A stretch of 64,000 nt of DNA, taken from positions 9,893,713 to 9,957,712 of the forward strand of contig NC_092574.1 in NCBI RefSeq assembly GCF_037975245.1, given 5' to 3'. Shown here piece by piece: positions 1 to 12,738 of the stretch. The translations under genes and the position numbers were made by a program. This stretch comes from Apostichopus japonicus. Its lineage: Eukaryota > Echinodermata > Holothuroidea > Aspidochirotida > Stichopodidae. The notes beneath the pieces are model-generated. The model did no database searches and was not told where the DNA came from. It worked only from the letters and a program-made list of their open reading frames with translations. Within the stretch, counting starts at the first letter, position 1. Each line of letters starts with the position of its first letter.

Positions 1-717
1 ATGTAACATCATCCTAACGGTCTGTTGAGTGGTGGTAGATAACATTAGGCTCGTGTGTACACAAATAACCGAAGCCTAGGCTATACCATATCGAACTGCA
101 CTGAACCCTGTATCATTTGTGTTAGCATTTTTTGCTTCAAAACAAACCCCACTTGCCCTGGATGAGATAGAAAAAGAAGGCTAGAATCAGTGAGGACAAA
201 CTCAGTCACAATGTAACTTAAGTCTGTTGTGTTATGGTTAGGCTACTACTACAATTTAGTAATATTAGTAATAGTACTGTGTTAGTGTTAACATTGATTT
301 TAATGGCTTCATTGAATAGCCTAACAATTGTGTTGGACCAAATGATATTATATTTTCAGTTGAAGTAAAACAAGGTTAGGTTTAACCTGCTGCCTACTGA
401 ACTTTACAACCCACTTACTTGTGTCCTGTGTAACTTAGCTGAGCCCAGGGATAGCCTATACGGACAATTCAAGGTAGGCCTACTTCAGCCTAGCCTAATC
501 AATACATCAGACAATCAGACAATCACAGTATTTTGAACGAAATGCTGAATAACTCACTGCCCAGTGTAACTTTTTGTGCCATTGGACATAAAGTACTGTA
601 GGCCTAGGCTAAATGATTAGCCAGGCCAAGTCTGATAGTGACACATTAACATTTACTGGATTGCTGTTTGTGGGCTAATGACACTTGACAGGCCATTTAT
701 GGTTCTCACAAGACTGA
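1..717. other. Upstream flank of PLK4, no gene seen
   Basis: No convincing coding exon is visible on either strand. The stretch probably holds the PLK4 promoter and 5' UTR, because the PLK4 start codon is at 718. Two TAGGCCTA palindromes (475-482, 599-606) lie here and two more (807-814, 858-865) just inside intron 1. I could not identify a TATA box or transcription start. Confidence 0.5.
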
Positions 718-3700
718 ATGGCTTCAAACTGTGGAGACTGCATAAGAGTAAGTAGTAACAATTCCTTTGCTTTTTTAGAGTAGGCTTCCTCATGCAGTGT
801 TACTGTTAGGCCTACTGTCAGTTTCTAAGAAGGCACAGACTGACTGATATTGAAAAGTAGGCCTAGCCCTACTGTAAGAATAAAATGATAAAAAGGACAC
901 TGCAAATAAAGTAGCCTTGCCTTACTGACACTGTATCATGTAGGATGTTACTTAAACGAATGACAATTGCATTACACATAACGAATGACAATATGTTGTG
1001 CACACTAAAATATTGTGTTGACTAAAACGAATGACAGTGAACATTTGACAGCAGAGACATTTGCTTCAACCGGATATCACAGTTCAGACTTTGTGGGTAT
1101 ATTAAAGCCACGCAAACCTAGTGGACGCGAAGTGCGTGGCTTACAGATCTAGTAAAGTACGGACAAGATACAAACGTTGCCGGATGATCCATCTCATTGG
1201 ATTTTTCGAACTGCAGCCAAACGTTCCTAAAACAGCCGTTGCTAGTACTACAATTTTTATACTTTAATAGTACGATATCATAGCATTTTCCACACAAATT
1301 AATTGTGGATATATCAGTTTCAAACATATCAATTAGCCAGCACCTAACAACCACGTAACATGCGATTTTCCTCAAATCATTTTTGCGCAGAAAACCAATA
1401 ACCGCATTTACTCCACTCCTCATTCTATCTCTTCTCACCACCGTCCTTCGTTGTCATTCGCGAATGATAATTAACCCTGTACAAAGTCAATTGTCATTCG
1501 GTCATTCGCTGTCATTCGTTTTAGTTTGTCCTATCATGTATGCCCAGCAAAACCAAGATCTCATATTAGTTTTATTGGAAACTTTGCAGTGGAATTTATG
1601 CAAATCTATGGCCTATTGACAGGTAAGCCTGTCGAGGAAAGCATTGCAATTGCCTCATAACAAAAATATATATTAATCCACAAAATGTATCAAAGCAACA
1701 GAAATTTATGATAAAACTACACCTGTGCAGGGATTGCATTGCAAAAACATTACTGTCTAGATCTAAAATCTAAGAGAAAATTAACAACTTTAGATAAAAA
1801 TTTGAGGCAAGTTTGCTAGAAAAATATTCCTCAACAAACTCTTTTCCTTCTAAAGGTTGGCAATCATAATACTTTGTTAGATTCCTACACAAGACTTGCT
1901 GTACAGTCCAAATGAGTTACTGTAAGACTATTGTGTCAGATATTGCATACCATTACTGTATGAACAGTGTACCTACTGATACAGTGATAGCGTTGTGTAA
2001 AGTAAAATTACAGTACTGTAGATTACAGTATGAAGGACAGTTCTATGTATTGTACTGTACATATGGATACAGTATTCAGTCTCAACTGTGCAAAGGGAAT
2101 GTTCACCTTCATAAACAAAAACAGAAAATATATATATATGAAACCTGTTTGTTCAAAAGGTATTCACTGTAGATCTGTCTAGATAAATCTATACCTCTTT
2201 TTGACTGCAATTGAGCTGGCAATGAAATTATTTTGTTTACATTTGAGTGATTTGACAGGTATCTAGCTTACAGTATATCATATTGCCAAAAGTCATCCAA
2301 GATTGAAACAAGTTATAGTAACAAAAAAACACTTAAAATGGAATACTACTGTAGGCTTATGCAAAAGGCCACTGCTACAATTGGCTATATTACTGTACTT
2401 CTGTTATAGTGTGTTTTAGTTTGAGCTCTGATGTAGCCATGTAAGGGTTTTGACTTTTTTCTTTGTTTAATTTGTTTCATGAAAGACTGTTACTATAGAT
2501 CGACTCATATAACCTGATATATTGTTATTCCTTTCTCACAGAATTATGAGGTTTCTGGGCTGTTGGGAAGAGGAGGGTTTGCATGTGTCTATAGGGCAAA
2601 GAGCATCAACACATGCCAGGAGGTTGCTATCAAAATGGTAAGCGAGTTTTATATACACCACCTACCACAATATTCAGTAAGTTGAATAAATTTATATATA
2701 TGCCTTTCTTAACCAGTGATGTTCTATCGGTTAACAGTAGGAGTTCAGTAATGTGATCTTTGTGTTCATCCATCTCAAATACTATATAAACTATCTTTGA
2801 TCTAGATTGACAAGAAGAAGATGAAAGCTTCCGGAATGGTCTCCAGAGTGCGAAATGAGGTGGAGATTCATTGTCAGCTGAAGCATCCGTCAATTCTTGA
2901 GGTGAGTTTCTGGTCAGATTGATGTGCGGTTAACATGGGAACACAAACATTGGTGTAGGCAGTGGTTTGGTCATATGATGAAGTTGTACCTCAGTTGATG
3001 TTTATGGAAGGATATAAGCGAACAGACAGAATATAAATCAGATATATATACTGACAGTGTTGTAGCCCTACCTACCTAAACGTCAACAGACCACAGAGGT
3101 GAAGTAGATAATGGTTAGTAGATAAATTTGAGGTTATAGGAAGTTTACTAACAGCTACTGTACTCTATCTCGTCAGATACTCTGAAAATTATCAGATGGT
3201 TTGCATGTATACACGACGATGGCCGGCACATTTCTTTTGGGTAATTGATGTTCAGAGGTTCCTTTGCATCACTTCTTTTAATTCTTTACAACCAAAGGTT
3301 TACCAATTATTCTTTCAGCTCTACAGTTACTTTGAAGATGAAAACTATGTCTACCTGGTTCTTGAAATGTGTAGAAATGGAGAACTCCATACGTATCTAA
3401 AGACCAATCACAAACTACTGTCTGAGGGTGAAGGTGAGAACCCAGCGTAATAATGAAATGCATAAAGCTTGCATGAAAAGGGACTGGTGCAGAAAGATGC
3501 ACCCCTCCCCCCCCCCTGGGTAGAGATGAACATTGCGGTCATAAGACCGATCCCCTTAAGCTGCCGTTTTTTGCAAAAGAATTTTGTGTCAGTTTTTTGC
3601 CAATTAGAAGTTTTGTCCAATATTTTGAAAACTTTATTTTTCATCATATATACTGTATTCAGTAGTTGATATACTATGGGCAAAAAATGATATCGTTAAA

Positions 3701-6700
3701 TAGTGGAAGCAACTTTTGCAAAAGAATTTTGTGTCGGTTTTTTGCCAATTAGAATTTTTGTCCAATATTTTGAAAACTCTGTTTTTCATCATATATACTG
3801 TATTCAGTAGTTGATATAATATGGAAAAAATGATATTGTTAGAAAAGTGGGAGCAACTTTTGCCAAAAGAATGTTGTGAAAGCAGTAAACAAGGTCATGC
3901 TTAAGGCTATATTACTATTGAACGTTGATCTTTTTTTCGCTCTGATAATTTGCGTTATATTTATTTTGACTTTGGCTCTTGTTTTCAGCTGCTCATTTCT
4001 TGAAGGAGATTGTCTTAGGTTTGCTGTATCTGCATTCACACGGCATACTTCACCGGGATCTCACTCTGGCTAATATGCTACTCACAGAGGATATGCATTG
4101 TGTAAGTTGCATATATATAACAGTATTTATATTGAGCTGTAAATGGTCGGTTGATAGTAGATACACCTTAACTGATTGATTGCATGGTCAATTGATTGAT
4201 TGATCGATCAATGGACGGATGCCCAGCAATTTTGCTTGAGATAGAAGTACAGATTGTGGCCAATTGGGAAGGTGTACCACAATGACTGACAGATTTCTTG
4301 AGATGTAGAAGTGGATGGATGGATGAATTGTTGGATGGATGGATGGATGAGTGGATGGATGCATGGGTGGATGGATGATTGGATGGGTCGGTGGGTTAGT
4401 GCATTGATTTAAGTGTTGTCATAGCAACCAAATAGTAAACATAAGATGTTCTTCCATGCGGCATCATCAACAGAGACATTTTATTTAGAACAAAGTGAGA
4501 AGAAGAAAAAATTAAACTGGAAAATGGAAATATTGAAACAGTTTCAAGATACAATACAAAACATGTATTTTATAGCCGAAAGGAAGACCATGAGAATTAA
4601 CAGTGGTATGCATCAACCATGTACATTTTGTTCTCTCCCTTAAAATAAATACAGAAAATCGCCGATTTTGGACTGGCGACGAGGGTGAACCTACCCAGCG
4701 ACAAACATTACACAATGTGTGGAACGCCCAATTACATATCGCCGGAGATCGCGACGCGGAGCGCCCACGGACTGGAGTCTGACGTGTGGTCCCTCGGCTG
4801 TATGCTGGTGACCTTCTTCACGGGAAAGCCCCCGTTTGACACAGCAGCGGTCAAGACAACCCTCAACAAGGTCGTCCTGGGCGAATACAAGATGCCGGAC
4901 GGGTTGTCCTCGGACGCCTCCGATCTAATCACAAAACTCTTGAGGATAAACCCAAACGATAGGATTACCCTCTCCGGGATTTTGGACCACCCGTTCATGG
5001 CGAAGCCTTCCAGCGGTTTTGTCGGCGGTAGAGAACAGGGGAGACCTCCAGCCGTCAGGGTGAGTAGGGACTCCATTGAATCGTGGGGAAAGATGGGGGG
5101 CGGTTTGGAGGGGTGTGAGGGGAGTAGAGGATTTGAAGATGAGGGGGTGAGGGGAGTAGAGGGATTTAAAGATGGGGGTTTGGGGGGTGCTGGGGGAGTA
5201 GAGGGATTTGAAGGTTGAGGAGTGAGGGGGAGAAAAGTGATTTGAAGATGGAGGGGTGCGGGGGAGTAGAGGGATTGGAAGATGGGTGGAAGGGTGCGGG
5301 GGACTGTAGAGATAAGAAGATGGAGGGGGGTGCTGGAGGGGTGCGGGGAGATAGAGGGATCGGAAGATAGCGGAGCATGATCGTCCTTGTTCTCCTGGAG
5401 GTATCCTACCTTAACTGCTATTTGATACATCTAACATAGCATAACGTGCTGAAGATATTTCGTTGAGCTGTTTATTTTACCACTAAGTTTTCTCTCTCTT
5501 TCTTCTTATTTCAAATTAATGTCCTGTCTCATGCGCATCATGTACAGTGTGACTTATCAAGCAACTGAAACCTACACCTTTTCCATTTCCATTATAATAA
5601 CCTTTTTTTTTCTGTTCGCTTCACCGTTTAGAATGTCGGATCCTCTCACGATAGCGGCCATGCAACCATGGCAACAGGCTCCACCACTGCAACTGCAATT
5701 ACCCGATCCTCTTCGAGATCAAGACCAATGAGGGCACTGCCCCTCCCCAGCCTTACGCCGATCATCTCGGAGGACGAACAGAATCTCATTCCAGCCACCC
5801 ATTCTGCCTTGGGTGATTTACAATCGGGCAACCGGGAAGACGTTAGGTGGAGAGATCCATACCAAAGGCATCCTCCATCCCCTCCTGTCAGAGAGAGAGA
5901 TTATTTCCACACCCAAGATGAACAAAGAAGGCTCAAGGGTAAGATTAACTGCTTTGTTGACCATTTGAAAAGAGTTAATTCTCTTCAAAAAAATTTTAAA
6001 ATAATAAAAGCATTGATCTCATCCAAACTTAATTTATTCAATGCCAAATAATAATAATAATTTTGAAGTTATTGTTAATACATATTTATTTCCTATTTTT
6101 TTTGTCTCTCTTTTGCCCCCCCCCCCTTCCATATGCTATTTGAATTTAACTATATGTTTTAACACTCATTATTTGCAAGTATTGCAATGTATGTCCTATT
6201 GTCCTCTCTTGTAGGACCCTTTAATCACCTTGTTTACAGACTTTTTATCCTGTGAGTGTTGTTCATCCTCTCCCCCCACATCTCTCTACAGAACTCAATC
6301 CTGGAAGTAAAACAGAGAATGAGTTAGCGGCAAAAACTGCACAGTTTCTCTCGGATCTCTCACAGAAAGACTATGTTCATAACCAAGATTATCACGATGG
6401 TCACACCAGTTCCTCATCCGCGAGAGAGCGATTGCATTCTGATAGTAACAAGAAATCTTCGGGATTCTGGGAGAACAACAGCGGGACTTCCGTCTCGCGG
6501 CCGGGAATCTCCGATTTAGGGAGGGAAGGCCGGTCGTACCATTTTGAAAGGGGGATGGATGCAAAATCGTCGAACATACACGACAGTCATAACATGTTAT
6601 CTGGTATAAGTAAAGCCAAACTGTTGTCAACAGAGGTCAGTACAGGGGGGACTCGTCGAGCTGACCGTGGCGTCCCCGGAGGGAGTGTTTTATCTGGTAG

Positions 6701-9700
6701 TATCAGCTCCGGGGTGGGCGGTAGCGGTACGGACAAGAACGGAAGCCAGACGGAGGGGAGTGTCCTTGCAGGGAAGCAGAACTCGCAGCAGCATGGCCCC
6801 GTCATCATGGAACCGCCCACGGTGCAGAGGTTTGGGAGCCGCACTCACTCGACCACGGGAACCTCAACGGGGGAGGAGGGAAGCAGAAACCAAGAGCCAA
6901 TGCAGAAACGAAATGCAAGGAAACAAAACAGGAGAGAAGAAGGCTCGGAGAGAAGCGAGACGGGGGCTAAGAGGTTGACGGATCTGACACCCCCGTTGAA
7001 CGCGAGCAGACTCCGGCCTATTCGACAGCAGACCAGAAATGCCGTGGTAGGTATTAGTTAGGACTTCGGAAATGTTATGAGCGTTTTTCCAATCTAAAGA
7101 GACTCTTTTACTTTGCAGCAACAACAGGAACAATTAAAAGTTGATGGGGTGTTTGATGACTATGATTACATATTGATTAATAGTCAAGTTTTTTGTCTAC
7201 AAAAAAGCAGCATTACATCTGTACAAATGAGTAACACTAAATATTGGCTGCTTCTTGTTGCAACATTTTGCTATAAACTATCACCTAAAATGCCACTTGA
7301 ATAAGTTCCCTTTGTTTTTACACAGAACCTTAGGTTTTAGTATTTTCACAAATAACTCAAAGTCATAAAGTTACTCCAAAAAGTTACTATTCTGTTCAAG
7401 TTGTCAGCAAGTTTTTTGCCCTGTGTGTTACGCAACTTACCTTTCCTCTTTCATGTGTGGTTTTATGTCATTTTTTTGTTGTTACCCATAACAGGTAGTT
7501 ATCAGATAAAGTAGACTCATTTCTAACCATTGTTCGTTTTTTCACCAACATAAAGGTCAGCATCCTGGTGGGAGGTGAAGTGTGCGTTGAGTTTCTGAAG
7601 AGGAAGGACGGCTGCGATAGAGTAGTGGAGGTGCAGCGAATATCCCAAGATGGAATGAAGGTAACTAAGAATTTAAACCTATTTAATGTAACATATTCAG
7701 AACACTCCCCTGTAATAACACTCACCATGGAGAGTCTGTACAGGCTGAGTGAGGGAGTTTTTCAGCTACCGACCAATCGTAATAAGACGATCACATGATT
7801 TGTTTGGTCAGACAGTCCCAGTGAAGCCGTTTTTTTATTTACTCATTATGATCCCAAAAGACATGTAAGAGCTATATATGTGTGCTTTAGTCAGTTGAAA
7901 CTGTATTGGCTTCTCAGCTCTGTCTTGTTTTGTCGTCTCACTTGCAACTCTTTCGGACAACCTATTTTCGTCAGACAGACATCATGCAGAATGGAAGTCG
8001 GTACGTAGGATGGAACGAGCTAGAAGATCAAAAACTTGTCCCTACCCCACAAAGCCAACTATTCATGTCTGTGAATGTAGGGAGCTAAACATAGCTTGTT
8101 AATTAATAACTATTGGTTCATGTTTGGTGACCATCCTAAGAGAAAGCCACAAAACAAAATGTTGTAAAGACTTCACTAGCCACAGGTTTGTCTCTTACAA
8201 TGCAGTAAATTTCCAGTCACCAAAATTTTCAAAATTCGCTAAATAAGGTGCTTTGTAGTATAATGGTATCATGTGTGCGAAAAAAAAAACCTTCCAAGAT
8301 TCCACTTTCGTAAAAATTTTAGTATTTTCTTCTAAGAAGATTTTTCGAACTTTTACCTCTTTTGGAACAGGTGATGACCTATTTACCAAACAATGGTAAA
8401 GGTTTTCCTGTGTCAGATAGACCCCCTAGCCCACCCCCTGAAGAAACAGTCTCTCACAGTTATCACAATCTGCCCTCCAAATACTGGAAGAAGTACCAGT
8501 ACGCTGCCAAGTTTGTGCACCTGGTACGGTCCAAGACGCCCAAGATCACCCTGTATTCAGACCAGGCTAAGTGTATGGTCATGGAAAATGGACCTCACCC
8601 AGATCTCGAAGCTTGTTTTTATAACGGTAAGGAATGAAATATTGTTGCTTTTTTTTTCTTTCTTTCTACAAATCCGTTAAAGATTGGATAAATTCCATGC
8701 ATCGATGAGGCGAAAATGAAAATTACATTATGAAATAGTTTTACCATTTTCTTGATGTATAAATTTATTGTAGTTTGTGTAGTCTTTGATCAACTTTGCC
8801 ATTACAAGTGCCGTCTTAAATGGTTCCTGCCAGAAAAGAGGGTGGATAAATTTAATGTGGATTCGTTGGAGGTTTGCGAGTTTGATTCGTGATTCGGTCA
8901 TGGCAAAAACAGTGTTGGAAAAGTGAATGCTATTTAGTGTTTTACATTGAAGTGAAGGATAAGGCGTTAAGTTTTGAGATGCTTCTAATTTTTAGTTGTT
9001 CCTCATTTTGTTTCTTCATCTGGTAGGAGGGAGAGTCCATGTATCTTCCTCTGGTGTCGTGGTAACCGATGCAGAGGGCAGCACGCACAATCAACCGACC
9101 CTCGAGGACAAGCCAAATCTACCAGGGAGTCTCCAGGTGCTTCTGGAGCACATTCAAGACGTAAGAAAAATTATTTCTATTCCCATATTTTGGTTTCAAC
9201 TTTGCAGGCTTTTTGGCCTTTGACGCAGGGCTTACCGATAAACTATGGCTTTTGCACAAGTTCCATTCTGATTGTGGTATAAAATGTGTTGCACCACAAC
9301 CCCTTAAAAATCTGCTGGCCTATTTTTTTTTCCCTTTTCTTTCAATTTGCACTCCTGTTGGAAGATTTCTAAAATAATATAATATAAATAATAGTATATA
9401 ATAATATATATAATAATAATAGTAAATATTTTCTGATAACATTGCTGTTTGCAAGGTTGTGCATGTATTTCTTGAATTTCTCTATAAAATATGATACTGA
9501 CAAGGAAGAATGTAATGTATTCTCACTTGTATTCTCAAGTGAGAATTGTAATGTAATGTAATGTATGTAATGTAATGTATTCTCACTTGATGATGTTTTC
9601 AAAACATTTTTTTCTCCTTCCATCCTTGCACAGCTGTATCAGAAGTGTCTGGAAGTGGAATCAACAGTAGCTTCCCTGGAGTCCAGGGTTGGTCATGGAC

Positions 9701-11866
9701 CTTACTTTCCTATAATACTCAACCGGTGAGTTCAGGATATTTTCAAAGGCTTTTCTTCCCCCTTGACATTCTGTCAGTATCCATTACCCGCCTTTTATGA
9801 AGATTTTTTTTGGCAATGTGGATTTGATACACAGGAGAAGGCTCCACTTTTTCTTTCCTGAACAAACAGATGAATTCATTACAGTGTTCATAACAAAATG
9901 GACTGCTGTCAGGTCAAATCTTAGGCCAGTAACAAGGAGCTGTGGCAAGGAAATATTAAGGTCATGTAGCCTATATATATCTTGGGAATATTCTCTGATA
10001 TTCTTAACAAAAAAACATTCTTTAAACTTTCTATTTTTGGCAATTCACCTAGGAAACCAACACAGGAAGAATTGGAACATAAAAGTGGAGAAACGAGAAC
10101 GTCGACAAACAAGAGCCGTCATCACTTGGAATCCCCTCCAAAAGCGCTGTCGCAGGTGAAGCAGCAGATTCCACTAGGATCCACCACCTCACCCAGTGTT
10201 GCACCATTGGTGTCTGCGTCAGTCTGTTCCTACGACGGCACCGTCGTGAGCACCAAGAGCGGTGTTCCGTCTCGCGTGGCGGATAGAATACCTATCAGCT
10301 CAAATTGTGGAGAAGGTAAAAATCATCTTGTGTAATATTCATAAAATTTCATTTCTCCGTCTTCTAATGCATCCTAATTGGTATTTAGGGCGGGTTTTTA
10401 GTACCCTATCGTGGGACTCGAAGGGATGCTTACAGAAACATGAGAAAATGTGAAAATTTTGTTAACTGATCCACTTTGGTGTAAGACTCTTTCTGATCAT
10501 GTGTAAATCAGCAGTGGTTAAAGATTGAAATCTATTTCTTCAGTGTCACAATAAATATTTCCATTTTCCCAATGTTAACCTTTCACACAAAATAGATGCT
10601 CGTGGATACTTCTGTTTTTGTTCTTTCTTTCTTTCTTCTCTCTTTTAGGGTGGGGGAAGGGGGAGAAACAGTGGGTCAGGGATGGAGTGAGAAAGATGCG
10701 AAAGTGATTGTCGACCATTTGCTGTGTAAAATGTGTTTTCCAATTTTCATGCATTATCTGCCATTAACAAACATGATATATTTGGCCGAATCTCGCAGAA
10801 CATTTGAATTTGGCATTTGGTTTAAAATTGAAATCTCGTTCTGCAGTGTTAAGATAAAATATTCTCGTGTAAATTCCGGCAAGGAATCACTCAGCCATTT
10901 CGATTTCTGGTTTCTTGCTTCATACGTGTCCAATGTTATTGTAACACCCTGCCGTGGTAATTTGAGGGATATTCCAGCGACAGAAACGGAGGTTGCCAAA
11001 ATTGTTATCGCAAATTTGCCCCGCATCACAACGCAAAAGCTGTATACTGTATCACACACTGTTTTATATATTTCTTCTTTGTGTGCATTTTCATGTTTCA
11101 GATTTCAAGAGCGCAAATCAACACGATAGGGACGAAGTCTTGAAGAGGCTCTATGTTCATAATGTCGGCTGGGCATCGCAGGTAAAAAAATATATAAACT
11201 AAGATCCCACAATTTGAGTCTTTTAAGATTTTTGCCTAGAACATTAAAGAATTTATCCAAGTAAAAAGTTTGGAAAAGTTTTGGACAATATCCGTCAGGC
11301 CTACCAGATTAGTCAACAACGTTGTGTTCTGATCCATGTTTTGCCGTTTCACACAATCCCCCATTTGTTTTTATCTCTCTGCTATTTTCTAAGATGGTCT
11401 CTGGTGAAATCCGCATCCAGTACAATGACGGCTCTGAGCTGGCAGTCAAATCGTCTGTGGCCCTGGTCACCTACCACGATACCGAGGGCAACGTTAACAT
11501 GTAAGTCTTACGAAAAAACGTTTCAACTTCTATCGGGATTGACATTTAAAGCTGCATTTTGGAATTTAATTTGATAGACTCATTGAGCAGCACCAATCAG
11601 GTAAAGGAAAGAGTAGGTACCTGACAATGTATACGTTCTGTTTTTGTGCGTGGGGGTGGGGGGGGGGTTGGCAACCAAATAAAAACAATGATGACGAAAT
11701 CACGATCTTCTGCCATATTCATTTTACATCGAGAAAATTATCTTTTTCTCATTTCTCCATCAGCTATGGCAAACAGGATCGTCTCCCACTTACAGTAAGA
11801 GAGAAACTGTCGCAGCTCTCCACAATTGTGGAAATGTTTGTGAGTAAGGCCAGTCCGCCGGATTAG
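718..11866 (+). CDS. PLK4: Polo-like kinase 4 (PLK4/SAK), complete, 16 coding exons, 1018 aa
   Basis: Serine/threonine kinase that starts centriole duplication. Exons: 718-747, 2542-2637, 2806-2901, 3319-3433, 3989-4101, 4655-5059, 5632-5938, 6292-7046, 7556-7660, 8371-8626, 9027-9160, 9634-9725, 10053-10315, 11102-11181, 11394-11500, 11764-11866; all have GT-AG borders and joining phases. Seen: glycine loop [13 protein letters not shown], catalytic Lys in [18 protein letters not shown], and activation loop [14 protein letters not shown]. The autoregulatory degron DSGHAT (residues 292-297) opens exon 7. A Ser/Gly-rich linker is followed by the cryptic polo box (about 627-810: [37 protein letters not shown]) and a C-terminal polo box (about 923-1018: [19 protein letters not shown]). 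Human PLK4 is 970 aa, so the length fits. The start was chosen because the 10-residue exon [10 protein letters not shown] ends at GTAAGT and joins in phase, as in the vertebrate protein. No frameshift or stop was found. The first and last small exons are slightly less certain than the rest. Confidence 0.96.
954..1525. repeat. Cluster of CGAATGACA motifs in inverted arrangement (possible MITE) in PLK4 intron 1
   Basis: CGAATGACA occurs at 957-965, 982-990 and 1028-1036. Its reverse complement or near-copies occur at 1452-1460, 1492-1500, 1501-1508 and 1510-1518. A 17-bp perfect inverted repeat joins 1021-1037 with 1509-1525, and a 13-bp one joins 957-969 with 1488-1500. This looks like the terminal regions of a non-autonomous inverted-repeat element of about 0.5 kb. 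I saw no transposase and no clear target duplication. Confidence 0.5.
3571..3880. repeat. About 145-bp tandem duplication in PLK4 intron 4
   Basis: The motif TTGCAAAAGAATTTTGTGTC begins at 3571 and again at 3716, and a degenerate start follows at 3860. This gives two full units and a partial third with a period of 144-145 bp. The units share the stretch around TTGCCAATTAGAA and TACTGTATTCAGTAGTTGATAT. It is wholly intronic. Confidence 0.85.
4309..4390. repeat. GGAT microsatellite in PLK4 intron 5
   Basis: Interrupted tetranucleotide run of GGAT (GTGGATGGATGGATG with GATT and GGGT variants) over about 80 bp. It is intronic with no coding content. Confidence 0.85.
5086..5375. repeat. G-rich minisatellite just after PLK4 exon 6
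   Basis: Degenerate repeats of GGGGAGTAGAGGGATT(T/G)GAAGATG with G runs of 4-7 begin about 25 bp after the donor at 5060 and continue for almost 300 bp. The RNA would be purine-rich with many G runs. The kinase frame stays open into the repeat until 5218, but homology and the strong GTGAGT donor place the exon end at 5059. Confidence 0.75.
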
Positions 11867-12641
11867 GGAGCCTCTTACCTCGATAACTCGATGGGACATT
11901 CCAGTATGCTGTCTTGCCTGCCTGCCAATCCGCACTCTCAAGTATTGGGTCGATTTAACGACGTAGCCGATAGAAAACTTCCAAAAACGTGACAGTAATT
12001 TTAGTCATCTCAGGGTCTTTCAAAGTTTTTCATTAGTATCCCTTCCCTCTAGGACTTCCACGTTCTTGTAGTAAATTTTTATGTTTCTTTCAAAGTATTC
12101 ATTTAATGGGGACATGCCAAAGGGATTATTTAAAGCTTGGTCACAAAAAGTAAAATGCCCTGGAATTTTTGGTTTATTTCTCCTTTGAACTTGGGAACAG
12201 AAGAACATTAATGTGAGAGAAGAATTCTTATTCCTAGTATTTTCGGTCTAATGTTAGACGATGTTGTTTTAAGACAAAACTTAGAAGTACACAATTCTAC
12301 ACTTTTTGTCAGAAAATAAAAAATCACATCACATTATGATCCTTCAGTAATGGGAGAAACAAATCCAAAAACAAACAAATTCAGCTTTATATGAACTATC
12401 CACCCTTTGTCAGCTGTATTGGTTAATAAGCTATTCAATTATTCCAGTCTATGGTTTTATTCCCCTTTATGCATATTCATGTCAAGAAGAATCTATTAGC
12501 CAATAGGAAGTTGTTTGCAATTCAGTCATTGGCTGTTACCCCTAAGATATTTGCATATGCATGATGGCAATCTTCTACTTAGCAGGCAGTTGGGACAATT
12601 TTCCTAATGCTAATAATACTCTGAACTGTCCTCCTGTATCA

Positions 12642-12738
12642 TGCTTCAAAGCACTTGTACTGGCAGTATGAGCAGTTCCTAACATTTTATCTGATAGAAA
12701 CATGGCATTTATACTGTCAGTACGAGTGCTTTGAAGCA
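12642..12738 (+). ncRNA. Candidate pre-miRNA-like hairpin downstream of PLK4
   Basis: Arms 12642-12669 and 12711-12738 pair over 28 consecutive positions, with 26 Watson-Crick pairs and two G-U wobbles on the plus-strand RNA. Three more pairs (12670-12672 with 12708-12710, two of them wobbles) extend the stem to 31 bp, leaving a loop of about 35 nt. On the minus strand the wobbles would become A-C mismatches, so the fold suits a plus-strand transcript, the same sense as PLK4. Size and shape suit a microRNA precursor, but a foldback MITE is also possible. I do not recognise either arm as a known microRNA. Confidence 0.4.

Noticed and set aside
12708-12730. Hairpin 3' arm as a miR-8/miR-200 relative (it contains ATACTGTCAG)
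   Set aside because: The seed does not match (UAUACUG instead of AAUACUG) and the rest of the arm differs, so the similarity is probably chance.
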